From: Palleronia sp963776705
Lineage (GTDB): Bacteria > Pseudomonadota > Alphaproteobacteria > Rhodobacterales > Rhodobacteraceae
Assembly (NCBI GenBank): GCA_963776705.1
Contig: CAVZOA010000041.1
Location: forward strand, 181,873 to 245,872
Length of the DNA stretch: 64,000 nt
Reading direction: 5' to 3'
Shown: positions 43,101-52,563 of the stretch, piece after piece
How positions within the stretch are numbered: position 1 is the first letter of the stretch
Layout of the letters: each line of letters begins with the position of its first letter
Translations under genes and position numbers: made by a program
Notes under the pieces: model-generated
The model's input: only the letters and a program-made list of their open reading frames with translations
The model's database searches: none
What the model was told of the DNA's origin: nothing

Positions 43101-43951
43101 AGGCGGGCCTGCTGCAGCTCCGCGCGTCGGACGATCCGGAGGCGAACCTGCCCGGAACGCTGGCGCTCGTGGCCGAGGCGGCGGGGGCGGGCGCGGAGAT
43201 CGTGCTGACGCCGGAAGTGACCAACTGCGTCTCCGCGAGCCGCACCCGGCAGCAGGCTGTGCTCCGGCGCGAGGAGGAGGATGCGACCCTTGCGGCGCTT
43301 CGCGACGCAGCGCGGAGACAGGGTATCTGGCTGCTTGCGGGCTCGCTCGCGTTGAAGACCGGAGATCCCGAGGGGCGCTTCGCCAACCGCTCGCTCCTGA
43401 TCGACCCGGACGGTGCCATCGTCGCGCGCTATGACAAAATCCACATGTTCGATGTCGAGGTCTCCGAGACCGAGACCTACCGCGAATCAGCCGGCTACCG
43501 GCCGGGCGAGAGTGCCTGCCTCGCCGCGACTCGCTTCGGCCGGATCGGGATGACGATCTGCTACGACCTGCGCTTTCCCCATCTCTACCGGGCGCTCGCG
43601 CAGGCGGGCGCGGAGGTGCTGGCGGTGCCCTCCGCCTTCTCGCCGGTCACCGGGAGGGCGCATTGGGAGCCGCTCCTGCGGGCGCGCGCGATCGAGACCG
43701 GCTGTTTCGTCCTCGCGCCCGCGCAGTCGGGGCGGCACGCCGCAGAGCGCGGCCAGGCGCGGGAGACCTGGGGGCACGGACTGGCGGTGTCGCCCTGGGG
43801 CGAGGTGATCCTCGACATGGGAACGGAGACCGGCGCGGCGATCGTCGATCTCGATCTGGGCGAGGTAGCCGAGGCCCGCAGGCGCGTCCCGAGCCTCGAA
43901 CATGATCGCCCCTATGCGCCGCCCGAGGGCCTGACAGACGCGGTGACGTAG
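43097..43951 (+). CDS. Carbon-nitrogen hydrolase (nitrilase superfamily, Nit1/omega-amidase-like)
   Basis: 284-residue cytoplasmic hydrolase. The catalytic triad is visible: Glu in EIVLTPEVTN, Lys in VARYDKIHMFDVEV and Cys in IGMTICYDLRFPHLYRALAQ. Further typical stretch VLAVPSAFSPVTGRAHWEPL. Most like the Nit1 branch that repairs deaminated glutathione. GTG start overlaps the grxC stop; its 3' end overlaps the convergent ubiG 3' end by 40 bases. Confidence 0.9.
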   Translation: MKAGLLQLRASDDPEANLPGTLALVAEAAGAGAEIVLTPEVTNCVSASRTRQQAVLRREEEDATLAALRDAARRQGIWLLAGSLALKTGDPEGRFANRSLLIDPDGAIVARYDKIHMFDVEVSETETYRESAGYRPGESACLAATRFGRIGMTICYDLRFPHLYRALAQAGAEVLAVPSAFSPVTGRAHWEPLLRARAIETGCFVLAPAQSGRHAAERGQARETWGHGLAVSPWGEVILDMGTETGAAIVDLDLGEVAEARRRVPSLEHDRPYAPPEGLTDAVT

Positions 43952-44655
43952 TTCACCGAGAGGTCGCGATCCGACAGCGACCAGGATCCGCCCAGGGGAT
44001 CGAAGACCATGCCGCTGCGGTCGACGCAGGAAAGGCCGGTCGCGTCGATCATGCGTCGCTGCTCGTCGGGCGTGACGAAGCGGTTCCAGTCGTGGGTGCC
44101 GCGGGGAAGCCAGCGCAGGACCCATTCCGCACCGACGATCGCGAGGGCGAAGCACTTCGCGGTGCGGTTCAGGGTGGAACAGATCATCATGCCGCCGGGG
44201 CGCAGCAAGTCGTGGCAGGTGGCGAAGAAGGCGGGCGGATCGGCCACGTGCTCGACCACCTCCATCGCGAGCACCACGTCGAAGCGCTCGCCGGCGGCGG
44301 CCAGCGCCTCGGCGGTTGTGGCGCGATAATTGATCCCGAGGCCCTGCTCCTCGGCATGGAGCCGCGCCACGTGGATGCTCTGCTCCTCCGCGTCGGCGCC
44401 CGTCACCTCCGCGCCGAGCCGGGCCATCGGCTCCGACAGGAGGCCGCCGCCGCAGCCGATGTCGAGAATTCGCAACCCATCGAAGGGCCGGGGCGCCGAG
44501 AGGTCGCGGCCGAACTGGGCGGCGATGTGGCGGGTGATGTAGTCGAGCCGGCAGGGATTCATCCGGTGCAGCGGCGCGAACTTGCCGCGCGGATTCCACC
44601 ACTCCGCGGCGATGGCGGAGAACTTGTCGATCTCGGCCTGGTCGATGCTCGTCAC
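43912..44655 (-). CDS. ubiG: Bifunctional ubiquinone O-methyltransferase UbiG
   Basis: 247-residue SAM-dependent enzyme that methylates two hydroxyl groups in ubiquinone synthesis. Typical N-terminus IDKFSAIAAEWWNPRGKFAP, followed by RLDYITRHI, motif I ILDIGCGGGLLSEPMARLGA, VVLAMEVVEHVADPPAF and LRPGGMMICSTLNRTAKCF. Ends in a family-like GMVFDPLGGSWSLSDRDLSV and NYVT. Overlaps the nitrilase-like gene tail to tail. The upstream side is divergent from the proline iminopeptidase gene. Confidence 0.95.
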   Translation of the reverse strand: MTSIDQAEIDKFSAIAAEWWNPRGKFAPLHRMNPCRLDYITRHIAAQFGRDLSAPRPFDGLRILDIGCGGGLLSEPMARLGAEVTGADAEEQSIHVARLHAEEQGLGINYRATTAEALAAAGERFDVVLAMEVVEHVADPPAFFATCHDLLRPGGMMICSTLNRTAKCFALAIVGAEWVLRWLPRGTHDWNRFVTPDEQRRMIDATGLSCVDRSGMVFDPLGGSWSLSDRDLSVNYVTASVRPSGGA

Positions 44656-44730
44656 ACGTCCGCTCCTCGGTCGGATTTTCTCGTCCGGCGCACTCGCAAG
44701 GGTCGGATATGCCGTCTATATAGCCCTCCC

Positions 44731-45702
44731 ATGGATCAGATTGCAGGGCAAAAGAGCGCGGCTTCCTACCTCTATCCGAGGATCGACCCGTTCGACCAGA
44801 GGATGCTCGCCGTCGGCGACGGCCACAGCGTCTACGTGGAGCAATGCGGCAGGCCGGACGGCGTGCCCGTCGTCGTCCTGCACGGTGGGCCGGGGGGCGG
44901 CTGCTCGCCCTCCATGCGGCGCTACTTCGACCCAGAGGTCTTCCGCATCGTGCTCTTCGACCAGCGCGGATGTGGCCGGTCGCGCCCCCATGCCAGCGTG
45001 GAGAACAACACGACCTGGCATCTGGTCGCCGATATCGAGCTCATCCGCCAGACCCTGGGGATCGGGAACTGGATCGTCTTCGGCGGGTCCTGGGGGGCGA
45101 CCCTCGCCCTGATCTACGCCCAGGCGCACAGCGAGCGCGTGCACCGGCTCGTGCTCCGCGGCGTGTTCCTGATGACCGAGGCCGAGCTCGCCTGGTTCTA
45201 TGCCGGCGGCGCGGGACGCTTCTGGCCCGACCTCTGGCGCCGCTTCGTCACCCCGGTGCCGGAGGAAGAGCGCGGCGATCTGATCGCGGCCTACAACCGC
45301 CGCCTCTTCTCGGGCGACATGATGACCGAGACCCGCTTCGCGCGGGCCTGGGCCGGCTGGGAGAACACGCTCGCCAGCATCGACAACGAGGGCCCCTCGG
45401 GCGAGAGTCCGGCGGATTACGCCCGCGCCTTCGCCCGCCTCGAGAACCACTACTTCACCAACCGCGGGTTCCTCGACCGCGACGGCCAGATCCTCGACGA
45501 GGTCGGCCGGATCGCCGACCTGCCGGGCACCATCGTGCAGGGCCGCTACGACATGATCTGCCCGCCCGTCTCCGCCGATGCGCTGCACCGCGCCTGGCCG
45601 GCCTCCGAGCTCGTCGTGGTGCCGCGGGCCGGCCACGCCTTGTCGGAACCGGGAATCAGCGCCGCCCTGGTGCGCGAGATGGACCGGATCGGACGCCTCT
45701 GA
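44731..45702 (+). CDS. pip: Proline iminopeptidase
   Basis: 323-residue alpha/beta hydrolase that removes N-terminal proline from peptides. HGGPGGGCSPSMRRYFDPEV forms the oxyanion-hole region, LFDQRGCGRSRPHASVENNT the family hallmark, and VFGGSWGATLALIYAQ the nucleophile elbow with catalytic Ser. The Asp is in IVQGRYDMICPPVSA and the His in VPRAGHALSEPG. Peptidase S33 length is normal. ATG 44731 is directly before the conserved region and 75 bases from the divergent ubiG start. Confidence 0.95.
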   Translation: MDQIAGQKSAASYLYPRIDPFDQRMLAVGDGHSVYVEQCGRPDGVPVVVLHGGPGGGCSPSMRRYFDPEVFRIVLFDQRGCGRSRPHASVENNTTWHLVADIELIRQTLGIGNWIVFGGSWGATLALIYAQAHSERVHRLVLRGVFLMTEAELAWFYAGGAGRFWPDLWRRFVTPVPEEERGDLIAAYNRRLFSGDMMTETRFARAWAGWENTLASIDNEGPSGESPADYARAFARLENHYFTNRGFLDRDGQILDEVGRIADLPGTIVQGRYDMICPPVSADALHRAWPASELVVVPRAGHALSEPGISAALVREMDRIGRL

Positions 45703-46044
45703 GGACGCCCTGCCGCGGCCCGTCCGGGGAGGAGGCGAGCACGGGCGCCGCGCTCCGCAGGCCGCCTCGATCGCGCGGTGTCGGCAGACCGGTGCCGACC
45801 CATTGCCGCGCCGGACCGGCGGATTCGGCCGGCGAGACCGTGGCTGTGCCGTCCTCGACATGCCGCAGTGCGGTCGGGACGAAGTTCGTCGGCCCCGCCG
45901 CTTGAAATCCCCGGGCGTTCGGCGTATCTGCCGGTGAAAGCGGCGCGGTCGGGGTCCACACCCGGCGCTCCACCGGAACGAGGAACGGGCCGCAGCGCCC
46001 GTTTTTTTGTGTCCATCGACCTTGTCCACCGACCGGGAAGCCGA
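45703..46044. other. Intergenic region before rimP
   Basis: About 340 bases without a gene. Open frames exist on both strands but have no family features. The only clear element is the hairpin-T-run at 45984-46008. The rimP operon promoter is likely to lie between 45720 and 45980 if that hairpin acts as an attenuator, or just after it otherwise. Confidence 0.4.
45984..46008 (+). terminator. Rho-independent terminator or leader attenuator before rimP
   Basis: AACGGGC (45984-45990) and GCCCGTT (45997-46003) form a 7-pair stem with loop CGCAGC and run directly into a 7-T tract. It is 37 bases before the rimP ATG. Its position, far from the pip stop (280 bases), makes an operon leader attenuator as likely as a plain terminator of pip. 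Confidence 0.75.
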
Positions 46045-46645
46045 ATGACAGACCTGATCGCCAAGGCCAGCATCGACCGCCGACTCGCCGAGGTGGTGAC
46101 GCCCGTCATCGAGAGCATGGGCTTCGAGCTCGTGCGCGTGCGCTACCAGGGCGGCAAGACGCCGACCGTGCAGATCATGGCCGACCGGCCCGATGGCGGC
46201 ATCGAGGTCGACGATTGCGCGATCATCTCGACCGCGGTCTCCGCCCATCTCGACGTCGAGGACCCGATCGAGGACGCCTACACGCTCGAGGTCTCCTCGC
46301 CCGGCATCGACCGGCCGCTGACCCGGCTGAAGGATTTCGACGCCTGGGCCGGCTATGTGGCCAAGCTCGAGACCGCGGAGCTGATCGACGGCCGCCGCCG
46401 CTTCAAGGGCGCGCTGCAGGGCATCGAGGGCTCCGAGGTCCTGATCGAGATCGAGGAAGGCGTCGTCGATCGGGCTGCAGTTCGACTGGCTGACGCGACG
46501 CCAAGCTCGTGCTGACCGACGACCTGATCCGCGACGTGCTGAAGAGCCGCAAGGACCAGGGCCAGATCGACGAGGCCCAGTTCGACGAGGTCGAGACCGT
46601 CATAGACAGCGAAGACGACGCGCGTCTCCGAACCAGAAGGACTAA
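46045..46645 (+). CDS. rimP: Ribosome maturation factor RimP (frameshifts at the 3' end)
   Basis: Needed for 30S subunit maturation. MTDLIAKASIDRRLAEVVTP starts the N-terminal domain; FELVRVRYQGGKTPTVQIMA and YTLEVSSPGIDRPLTRLKDF are the family signatures. After IEIEEGVV (about 46470) the frame is disturbed three times: the expected GLQFDWLTDAKLVLTDDLIR is spread over other frames, and DDASPNQKD with the stop at 46643-46645 appears only after a further two-base correction near 46628. Without correction the frame would run into nusA, which is not plausible. Confidence 0.85.
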
Positions 46646-46649
46646 AGGC

Positions 46650-48268
46650 ATGGCCATCACCTCCGCCAACCAGCTCGAGCTTCTGCAGACCGCGGAGGCC
46701 GTCGCGCGCGAGAAGATGATCGACCCCGCCCTCGTGGTCGAGGCGATGGAGGAGAGCCTCGCCCGCGCCGCGAAGTCCCGCTACGGCGCCGAGATGGACA
46801 TCCGCGTGGCGATCGACCGCAAGACCGGCCGGGCGACCTTCACCCGCGTCCGCACCGTGGTCGAGGACGAGGAACTCGAGAACTACCAGGCGGAGATGAC
46901 CGTCGAGCAGGCGAAGCAGTATCTCGCCGATCCGAAGGTGGGCGACGACCTTCGTGGAGGAGGTGCCGCCGGTGGAATGGGCCGGATCGCCGCGCAATCG
47001 GCCAAGCAGGTGATCCTGCAGAAGGTCCGCGAGGCGGAGCGCGACCGGCAGTACGAGGAGTTCAAGGACCGCGATCGGCACGATCATCAACGGTCGTCGT
47101 CAAGCGCGAGGAATACGGCAACGTCATCGTCGACATCGGTCCGCGGCGAGGGCGTCCTGCGCCGCAACGAGAAGATCGGCCGCGAGAGCTACCGCACCGG
47201 CGACCGCATCCGCGTCTACATCAAGGACGTGCGCCGCGAGCCCCGCGGGCCGCAGATCTTCCTCTCCCGCACCGCGCCCGAGTTCATGGCCGAGCTGTTC
47301 AAGATGGAGGTGCCGGAGATCTACGACGGCATCATCGAGATCAAGGCCGTGGCCCGCGACCCGGGCAGCCGGGCGAAGATCGCGCGTGATCTGCTACGAC
47401 AGCTCCATCGACCCGGTCGGCGCCTGCGTCGGCATGCGCGGCAGCCGCGTGCAGGCGGTGGTGAACGAGCTGCAGGGCGAGAAGATCGACATCATCCCGT
47501 GGAACGAGGACCTGCCGACCTTCCTCGTCAACGCGCTGCAGCCCGCCGAGGTCTCCAAGGTCGTGCTCGACGAGGAGGCCGAGCGCATCGAGGTCGTGGT
47601 GCCCGAGGAGCAGCTCTCGCTGGCCATCGGCCGGCGCGGCCAGAACGTGCGGCTGGCGAGCCAGCTCACCGGCCTCGACATCGACATCATGACCGAGGAG
47701 GAGGAGAGCCAGCGCCGCCAGAAGGAGTTCGAGGAGCGCACCAAGCTCTTCATGGAGACGCTCGATCTCGACGAGTTCTTCGCCCAGCTCCTGGTCGCCG
47801 AAGGCTTCACCAACCTCGAGGAAGTCGCCTATGTCGAGATCGACGAGCTGCTGGTGATCGACGGCGTCGACGAGGACACCGCCGAGGAACTGCAGGCCCG
47901 GGCCCGCGACTTCATCGACGAGCAGAACCGCAAGGCGCTGGAGCGCGCGCGCGAGCTGGGCGTCGAGGACAGCCTGGTTGAATTCGAGGGCCTCACGCCC
48001 CAGATGATCGAGGCGTTGGCGGATGACGGCGTCAAGACGCTGGAGGATTTCGCGACCTGCGCCGACTGGGAACTGGCCGGCGGCTGGACCACGGTCGACG
48101 GCGAGCGGATCAAGGACGACGGCTGCTGGAGCCCTTCGACGTCGCCCTGGAGGAGGCGCAGACATGGTGATGACCGCACGCATCCAGCTCGGCTGGGTCG
48201 ATCCGGCCGAACTCGAGGCGGAAGCCGAAGGCGGCGAGGACGAGGCCGTCGAGGAGGCGCAGGCCTGA
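46650..48268 (+). CDS. nusA: Transcription termination/antitermination factor NusA (several frameshifts)
   Basis: Essential RNA polymerase-binding factor. ATG 46650 gives MAITSANQLELLQTAEAVAR. The N-terminal domain, S1 domain (RTGDRIRVYIKDVRREPRGP), KH domains (DPVGACVGMRGSRVQAVVNE, ELQGEKIDIIPWNEDLPTFL, AIGRRGQNVRLASQLTG) and C-terminal acidic repeat region (ALADDGVKTLEDFATCADWE) are all present but spread over frames. Breaks lie near 46945, 46980, 47075, 47140, 47385 and 48125. The stop is 48266-48268. Since NusA is essential, these are presumably sequence errors. Confidence 0.9.
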
Positions 48269-48273
48269 TCGCG

Positions 48274-48908
48274 ATGAGTCTGCGGCAAGACCCAGGCGCG
48301 CCCGGCGCCCGATGGACGAGCCCGAGCGGACGTGCATCGCCACCGGCGAGGTTCAGCCGAAGCGCGGGCTGATCCGGTTCGTCGTCGGACCGGAGGACGC
48401 GGTGGTGCCCGACGTGGCCGGGAAGCTGCCGGGGCGGGGGTATGTAGGTGGCGGCCGAGCGCGCGGCGCTGGAGAAGGCGGTGGCGAAGCGGCTGTTCTC
48501 GCGCGGCGCGAAGCGGCAGGTGGCGGTTCCCGAGACCCTGGTCGACGGATGTCGAGGCGGCCCTGGCGCAGCGGGTGATCGACCGCTCTCGATGGCGCGC
48601 AAGGCAGGCGCCGCCGTCGCCGGGTTCGAGAAGGTGAAGGACTGGCTCGACAAGGACCAGTGCCGGATCCTGCTGCAGGCGGCGGACGGGTCGGAGAGGG
48701 GCAAGTCGAAGCTCCACCGCCCGGGCGGGCGAGGTTCGTTCTTCGACATCCTGACTGCGGATGAATTGGGTTTGTCCTTCGGTCGGGAACGTGTGATACA
48801 TGCGGCGCTCGCCGCAGGCAGGACTCGCGGACTTGTTCCGTGGAGGATGCCGTGCGGCTTTCGGGCGTTCGCGTGATGCAACGGCGGCGATGGCCGCCGG
48901 AAAGGTAA
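48274..48908 (+). CDS. ylxR: YlxR (DUF448) - L7Ae-like RNA-binding protein (frameshifted)
   Basis: Small RNA-binding protein encoded between nusA and infB. The YlxR domain is recognisable: RTCIATGEVQPKRGLIRFVV and PDVAGKLPGRG followed in another frame by VAAERAALEKAVAKRLFSRG. The second half, RKAGAAVAGFEKVKDWLDKD and GSERGKSKLH, is an L7Ae/L30e-like domain fused to it, as in other alphaproteobacteria. Breaks lie near 48300, 48445, 48545, 48585 and 48835; the start is either ATG 48274 or ATG 48312. The repaired frame appears to end VEDAVRLSGVRVMQRRR... with a stop at 48906-48908. Confidence 0.8.
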
Positions 48909-48918
48909 AGAAGACCCG

Positions 48919-51421
48919 ATGAGCGAGAATGACGGCAAGAAGACACTCGGCGTTCGCGGCGGCAACGCGGTCGGGCTCGGTGAAGCAGAGCTTCAGCCAC
49001 GGACGCACGAAGAACGTCGTGGTCGAGACCAAGCGCAAGCGCGTGGTCGTGCCGAAGCCCGCGACTGCGAAGGCCTGCCGAAGGCGCCGCAACGCCCCGG
49101 GGCGGCGATCCGAAGAAGCGTCCCGCCGGGATTTCCGATGCCGAGACTGGAGCGCCGGATGAAGGCGCTATCCGCCGCCAAGGCCCGCGAGGCCGAGGAG
49201 GCGAAGCAGCGCGAGGAGGAAGAGCGCCAGCGCGCCGAGGAGCGCGAGCGTCGCCGCGCCGAGAGCCGAGGCGAAGGAGCGCGAGGAGCGCGAGCGCGAG
49301 GAGGCCGCTGAAGGCCAAGGCCGAGGAGGACGAGCGCCGCAAGCGCGAGGCGCAGGAGCGCGAAAGCGCGCGCCGCCGAGCCGCCGCGCCGACGCCCGCC
49401 GCGCTGGAGGCCGACAGCGCGCAGCGGAAGCCTGCGAAGCCCGCCGTCCCGGCCGACGCGAGCGCGAGCAAGGACCGCGACGACGAGCCGCGCCGCGCAA
49501 GGGCGACGGCGACGAAAGCGCCGCTCCGGCAAGCTGACGTGAACCAGGCGCTCGCCGGCGGCGAAGGCGGCCGCCAGCGCTCGCTGGCCGCGATGAAGCG
49601 CAAGCAGGAGCGTGCCCGGCAGAAGGCCATGGGCGGCAGCAGGAGCCGCGAGAAGGTCGCGCGCGACGGTTCAGCTGCCCGAGGCGATCATCGTCTCCGA
49701 GCTCGCCAACCGGATGGCCGAGCGCGTGGCCGACGTGGTCAAGTCGCTGATGCAGAACGGCATGATGGCGACGCAGAACCAGATCATCGACGCCGACACC
49801 GCCGAGCTCATCATCGAGGAGTTCGGCCACAAGGTGACAGCGCGTCTCGGACGCCGACGTGGAGCAGGTGATCGACACGGTCGAGGACAGGGCCGAGGAT
49901 CTGAAGTCGCGCGCCGCCGGTCATCACCGTCATGGGCCACGTCGACCACGGCAAGACGTCGCTCCTGGACGCGATCCGCCACGCCAAGGTGGTGCCGGCG
50001 AGGCCGGCGGCATCACCCAGCATATCGGCGCCTATCAGGTGCAGACCGAGGGCGGCACGCCACTGACCTTCCTCGACACGCCGGGCCACGCCGCCTTCAC
50101 CTCGATGCGGGCGCGTGGCGCGCAGGTGACGGACATCGTGGTGCTGGTGGTCGCCGCCGACGACGCGGTGATGCCGCAGACGATCGAGGCGATCAATCAC
50201 GCCAAGGCGGCCGGGGTGCCGATGATCGTCGCGATCAACAAGATCGACAAGCCGGACGCGAATCCCGACAAGGTGCGCACCGACCTGCTGCAGCACGAGG
50301 TGATCGTCGAGCAGCTGTCGGGCGACGTGCAGGACGTGGAGGTTTCCGCCACGACCGGTCAGGGCCTCGACGACCTGCTCGAGGCGATCGCGCTGCAGGC
50401 CGAGATCCTCGAACTCAAGGCCAATCCCGACCGGCGCCGCCGAGGGCGCGGTGATCGAGGCGCAGCTCGACGTGGGCCGCGGGCCGGTGGCGACCGTTCT
50501 CGTGCAGAACGGCACGCTGCACCAAGGCGACATCTTCGTCGTCGGCGAGCAATGGGGCAAGGTCCGCGCGATGGATGAACGACCAGGGCGAGCGGGTGAA
50601 GGAGGCCGGTCCCTCGGTTCCGGTGGAGGTGCTCGGTCTCAACGGCACGCCGGAGGCGGGCGACGTCCTGAACGTCGTCGAGACCGAGGCGCAGGCCCGC
50701 GAGATCGCCGAGTACCGCGCAGAGTGCCGCCAAGGACAAGCGCGCCGCCGCCGGGGCCGCCACCACGCTCGAGCAGATGATGGCGAAGGCCAAGGCGGAC
50801 GAGAACGTGGCCGAGCTGCCGATCCTCGTGAAGGCCGACGTGCAGGGCTCCGCCGAGGCCATCGTTCAGGCGATGGAGAAGATCGGCAACGACGAGGTCC
50901 GGGTGCGCGTGCTGCATTACGGCGTCGGCGCGATCACCGAGACCGACGTGGGCCTCGCGGAGGCGTCGAACGCACCGATCATGGGCTTCAACGTCCGCGC
51001 TAACGCCTCGGCCCGGAACACGGCCAACCAGAAGGGGGTGGAGATCCGCTACTACAGCGTGATCTACGACCTCGTGGACGACGTAAAGGCGGCGGCGAGC
51101 GGGCTGCTCTCCGCCGAGGTGCGCGAGAAGTTCATTGGCTACGCCGAGATCCGCGAGGTCTTCAAGGTCTCCAAGGTCGGCAACGTCGCGGGCTGTCTCG
51201 TCACCGAGGGCGTGGCGCGGCGGTCGGCCGGCGTTCGGCTCCTGCGCGACAACGTTGTGGTCCACGAGGGGACCCTGAAGACGCTTAAGCGTTTCAAGGA
51301 CGAGGTGAACGAGGTCATCTCCGGCCAGGAATGCGGCATGGCCTTCGAGAACTACGAGGATATCCGCCAGGGCGACGTGATCGAGATCTTCGAGCGCGAG
51401 GAAGTCGAGCGGACGCTCTGA
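48919..51421 (+). CDS. infB: Translation initiation factor IF-2 (many frameshifts)
   Basis: Essential GTPase that brings initiator tRNA to the ribosome. MSENDGKKTLGVRGG is the alphaproteobacterial start; then the basic/charged region (KQSFSHGRTKNVVVETKRKR, EEAKQREEEERQRAEERERR), the IF2_N part (LPEAIIVSELANRMAERVAD), the G domain (VMGHVDHGKTSLLDAIRH, TFLDTPGHAAFTSMRARGAQ, AINKIDKPDANP) and domains II-IV ending AFENYEDIRQGDVIEIFERE. At least nine frame changes occur, the last near 50725; from there to the stop at 51421 the frame is clean. The density of breaks in such an essential gene points to sequence error. Confidence 0.9.
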
Positions 51422-51537
51422 CCTCGGTCAGGCCGGAAAGCTCGACTTCGGACGTGGCGGCCTTATAGTGGCGGGCCGGGTGGCACGATCGTCTGACCCG
51501 CCCGCCGGCGACATTCTTTTGCGGAGCGCGAAGGGTT

Positions 51538-52560
51538 ATGGGGGAGTCGAACCGCGAGGATCCACCGCCGCCGGAGCCCTCTCTCGGCGACCTCATCAAG
51601 TCGGACGAGTTCCAGCGAAAGCTCGACGCGGCGCGCGAGAAGCGCGCCCGCATCCAGGCCGATCGCGCGAAATCCGGCCGGCCGGGAAAGCTTCGGCCGG
51701 GCCGGCCCGCAACGCCCCCCGAGTCCGGCACGCCCGACACGGGCCGGCCGGAGCCGAGCGGGCCCGGGGGTCGCCGCCCGGCCCCCCCCGATAGGACGCC
51801 CGCGCCGATGGTGCTGGGCGAGAACCGGCGCGTGCGGAAGACGGCGGCGGACCTCGTGCCGCTCACGCCCGGCATGCGGATTCTCGCCGGGACGGATTCC
51901 GAGCGGCAAACGGCGGATCCGGCTGGGTCCTCGCGGACGGCGAAGAGCTCGGTCTGGCGAACGCTTCTGACCTCGATCGCCGGCATCGTCATCGGCTTCG
52001 CCGCCGGAGCGATCGCGATGGATCTGGCCGGCCGGGAGGTCTCCCTGCCCCTGTCGGGTGTCCTCGGCGGCGGCGGCGAGACCGAGGAGACCGCCACCAT
52101 CCGTCCGGCGCGGAACTTCGACCTCATGGCCGAGGCGCCGGCCCGCCCGGAGCCTGCCGGGACGGAGCCGGCCGGTGGTCTGCCCACGCCCGCCGCCCCG
52201 CTGGTGGTTCCGCCGGCCCCGGCGAACGGCAGCGGCGCCGAACCGCCAGACTTCGCCACCACCCCGCCCGACCCACCCTTCGCCGGGCAGGCCGCAGGGG
52301 CTCGCATCGCGGTTTTCGGGCCGGAGGGCAGCCCGCTCGACGTCCTGACGCGGCGCCTCGATTCCCTCGGCGTGACCGAGGTGGAGACGCGGCCCGTCGA
52401 TCTCGCGATGGACCGGACGGTGATCCGGTACTATCGGGAAGGGGACGCGAGCCTCGCCCGCAACCTCGCCGCCGCGCTCGACGCCACACTGCAGAATCTT
52501 ACCAGTTTCCGGCCGCAACCAACGGATCCGCGCATCGAGATCTGGCCCGGCGGCGTCTGA
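51538..52560 (+). CDS. Membrane-anchored protein with a LytR_C-like C-terminal domain
   Basis: Not a named family to me. 340 residues: a charged and proline-rich cytoplasmic N-terminus (about 1-130), one transmembrane helix (TLLTSIAGIVIGFAAGAIAM), a long proline/alanine-rich periplasmic linker (about 190-255) and a compact C-terminal domain, ARIAVFGPEGSPLDVLTRRL followed by VIRYYREGDASLARNLAAAL. That domain has the strand-helix-strand and YY-x-x-GD-x-x-x-A pattern of the LytR C-terminal domain, as does the C-terminus of the convergent neighbour. Only 3 bases separate the two stops. Probably envelope-related; inferred. Confidence 0.6.
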   Translation: MGESNREDPPPPEPSLGDLIKSDEFQRKLDAAREKRARIQADRAKSGRPGKLRPGRPATPPESGTPDTGRPEPSGPGGRRPAPPDRTPAPMVLGENRRVRKTAADLVPLTPGMRILAGTDSERQTADPAGSSRTAKSSVWRTLLTSIAGIVIGFAAGAIAMDLAGREVSLPLSGVLGGGGETEETATIRPARNFDLMAEAPARPEPAGTEPAGGLPTPAAPLVVPPAPANGSGAEPPDFATTPPDPPFAGQAAGARIAVFGPEGSPLDVLTRRLDSLGVTEVETRPVDLAMDRTVIRYYREGDASLARNLAAALDATLQNLTSFRPQPTDPRIEIWPGGV

Positions 52561-52563
52561 CGA

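Noticed and set aside
48919..50730. Programmed frameshifting in infB
   Set aside because: At least nine breaks of differing type without a common slippery motif, also present in the neighbouring genes; sequence error is simpler.
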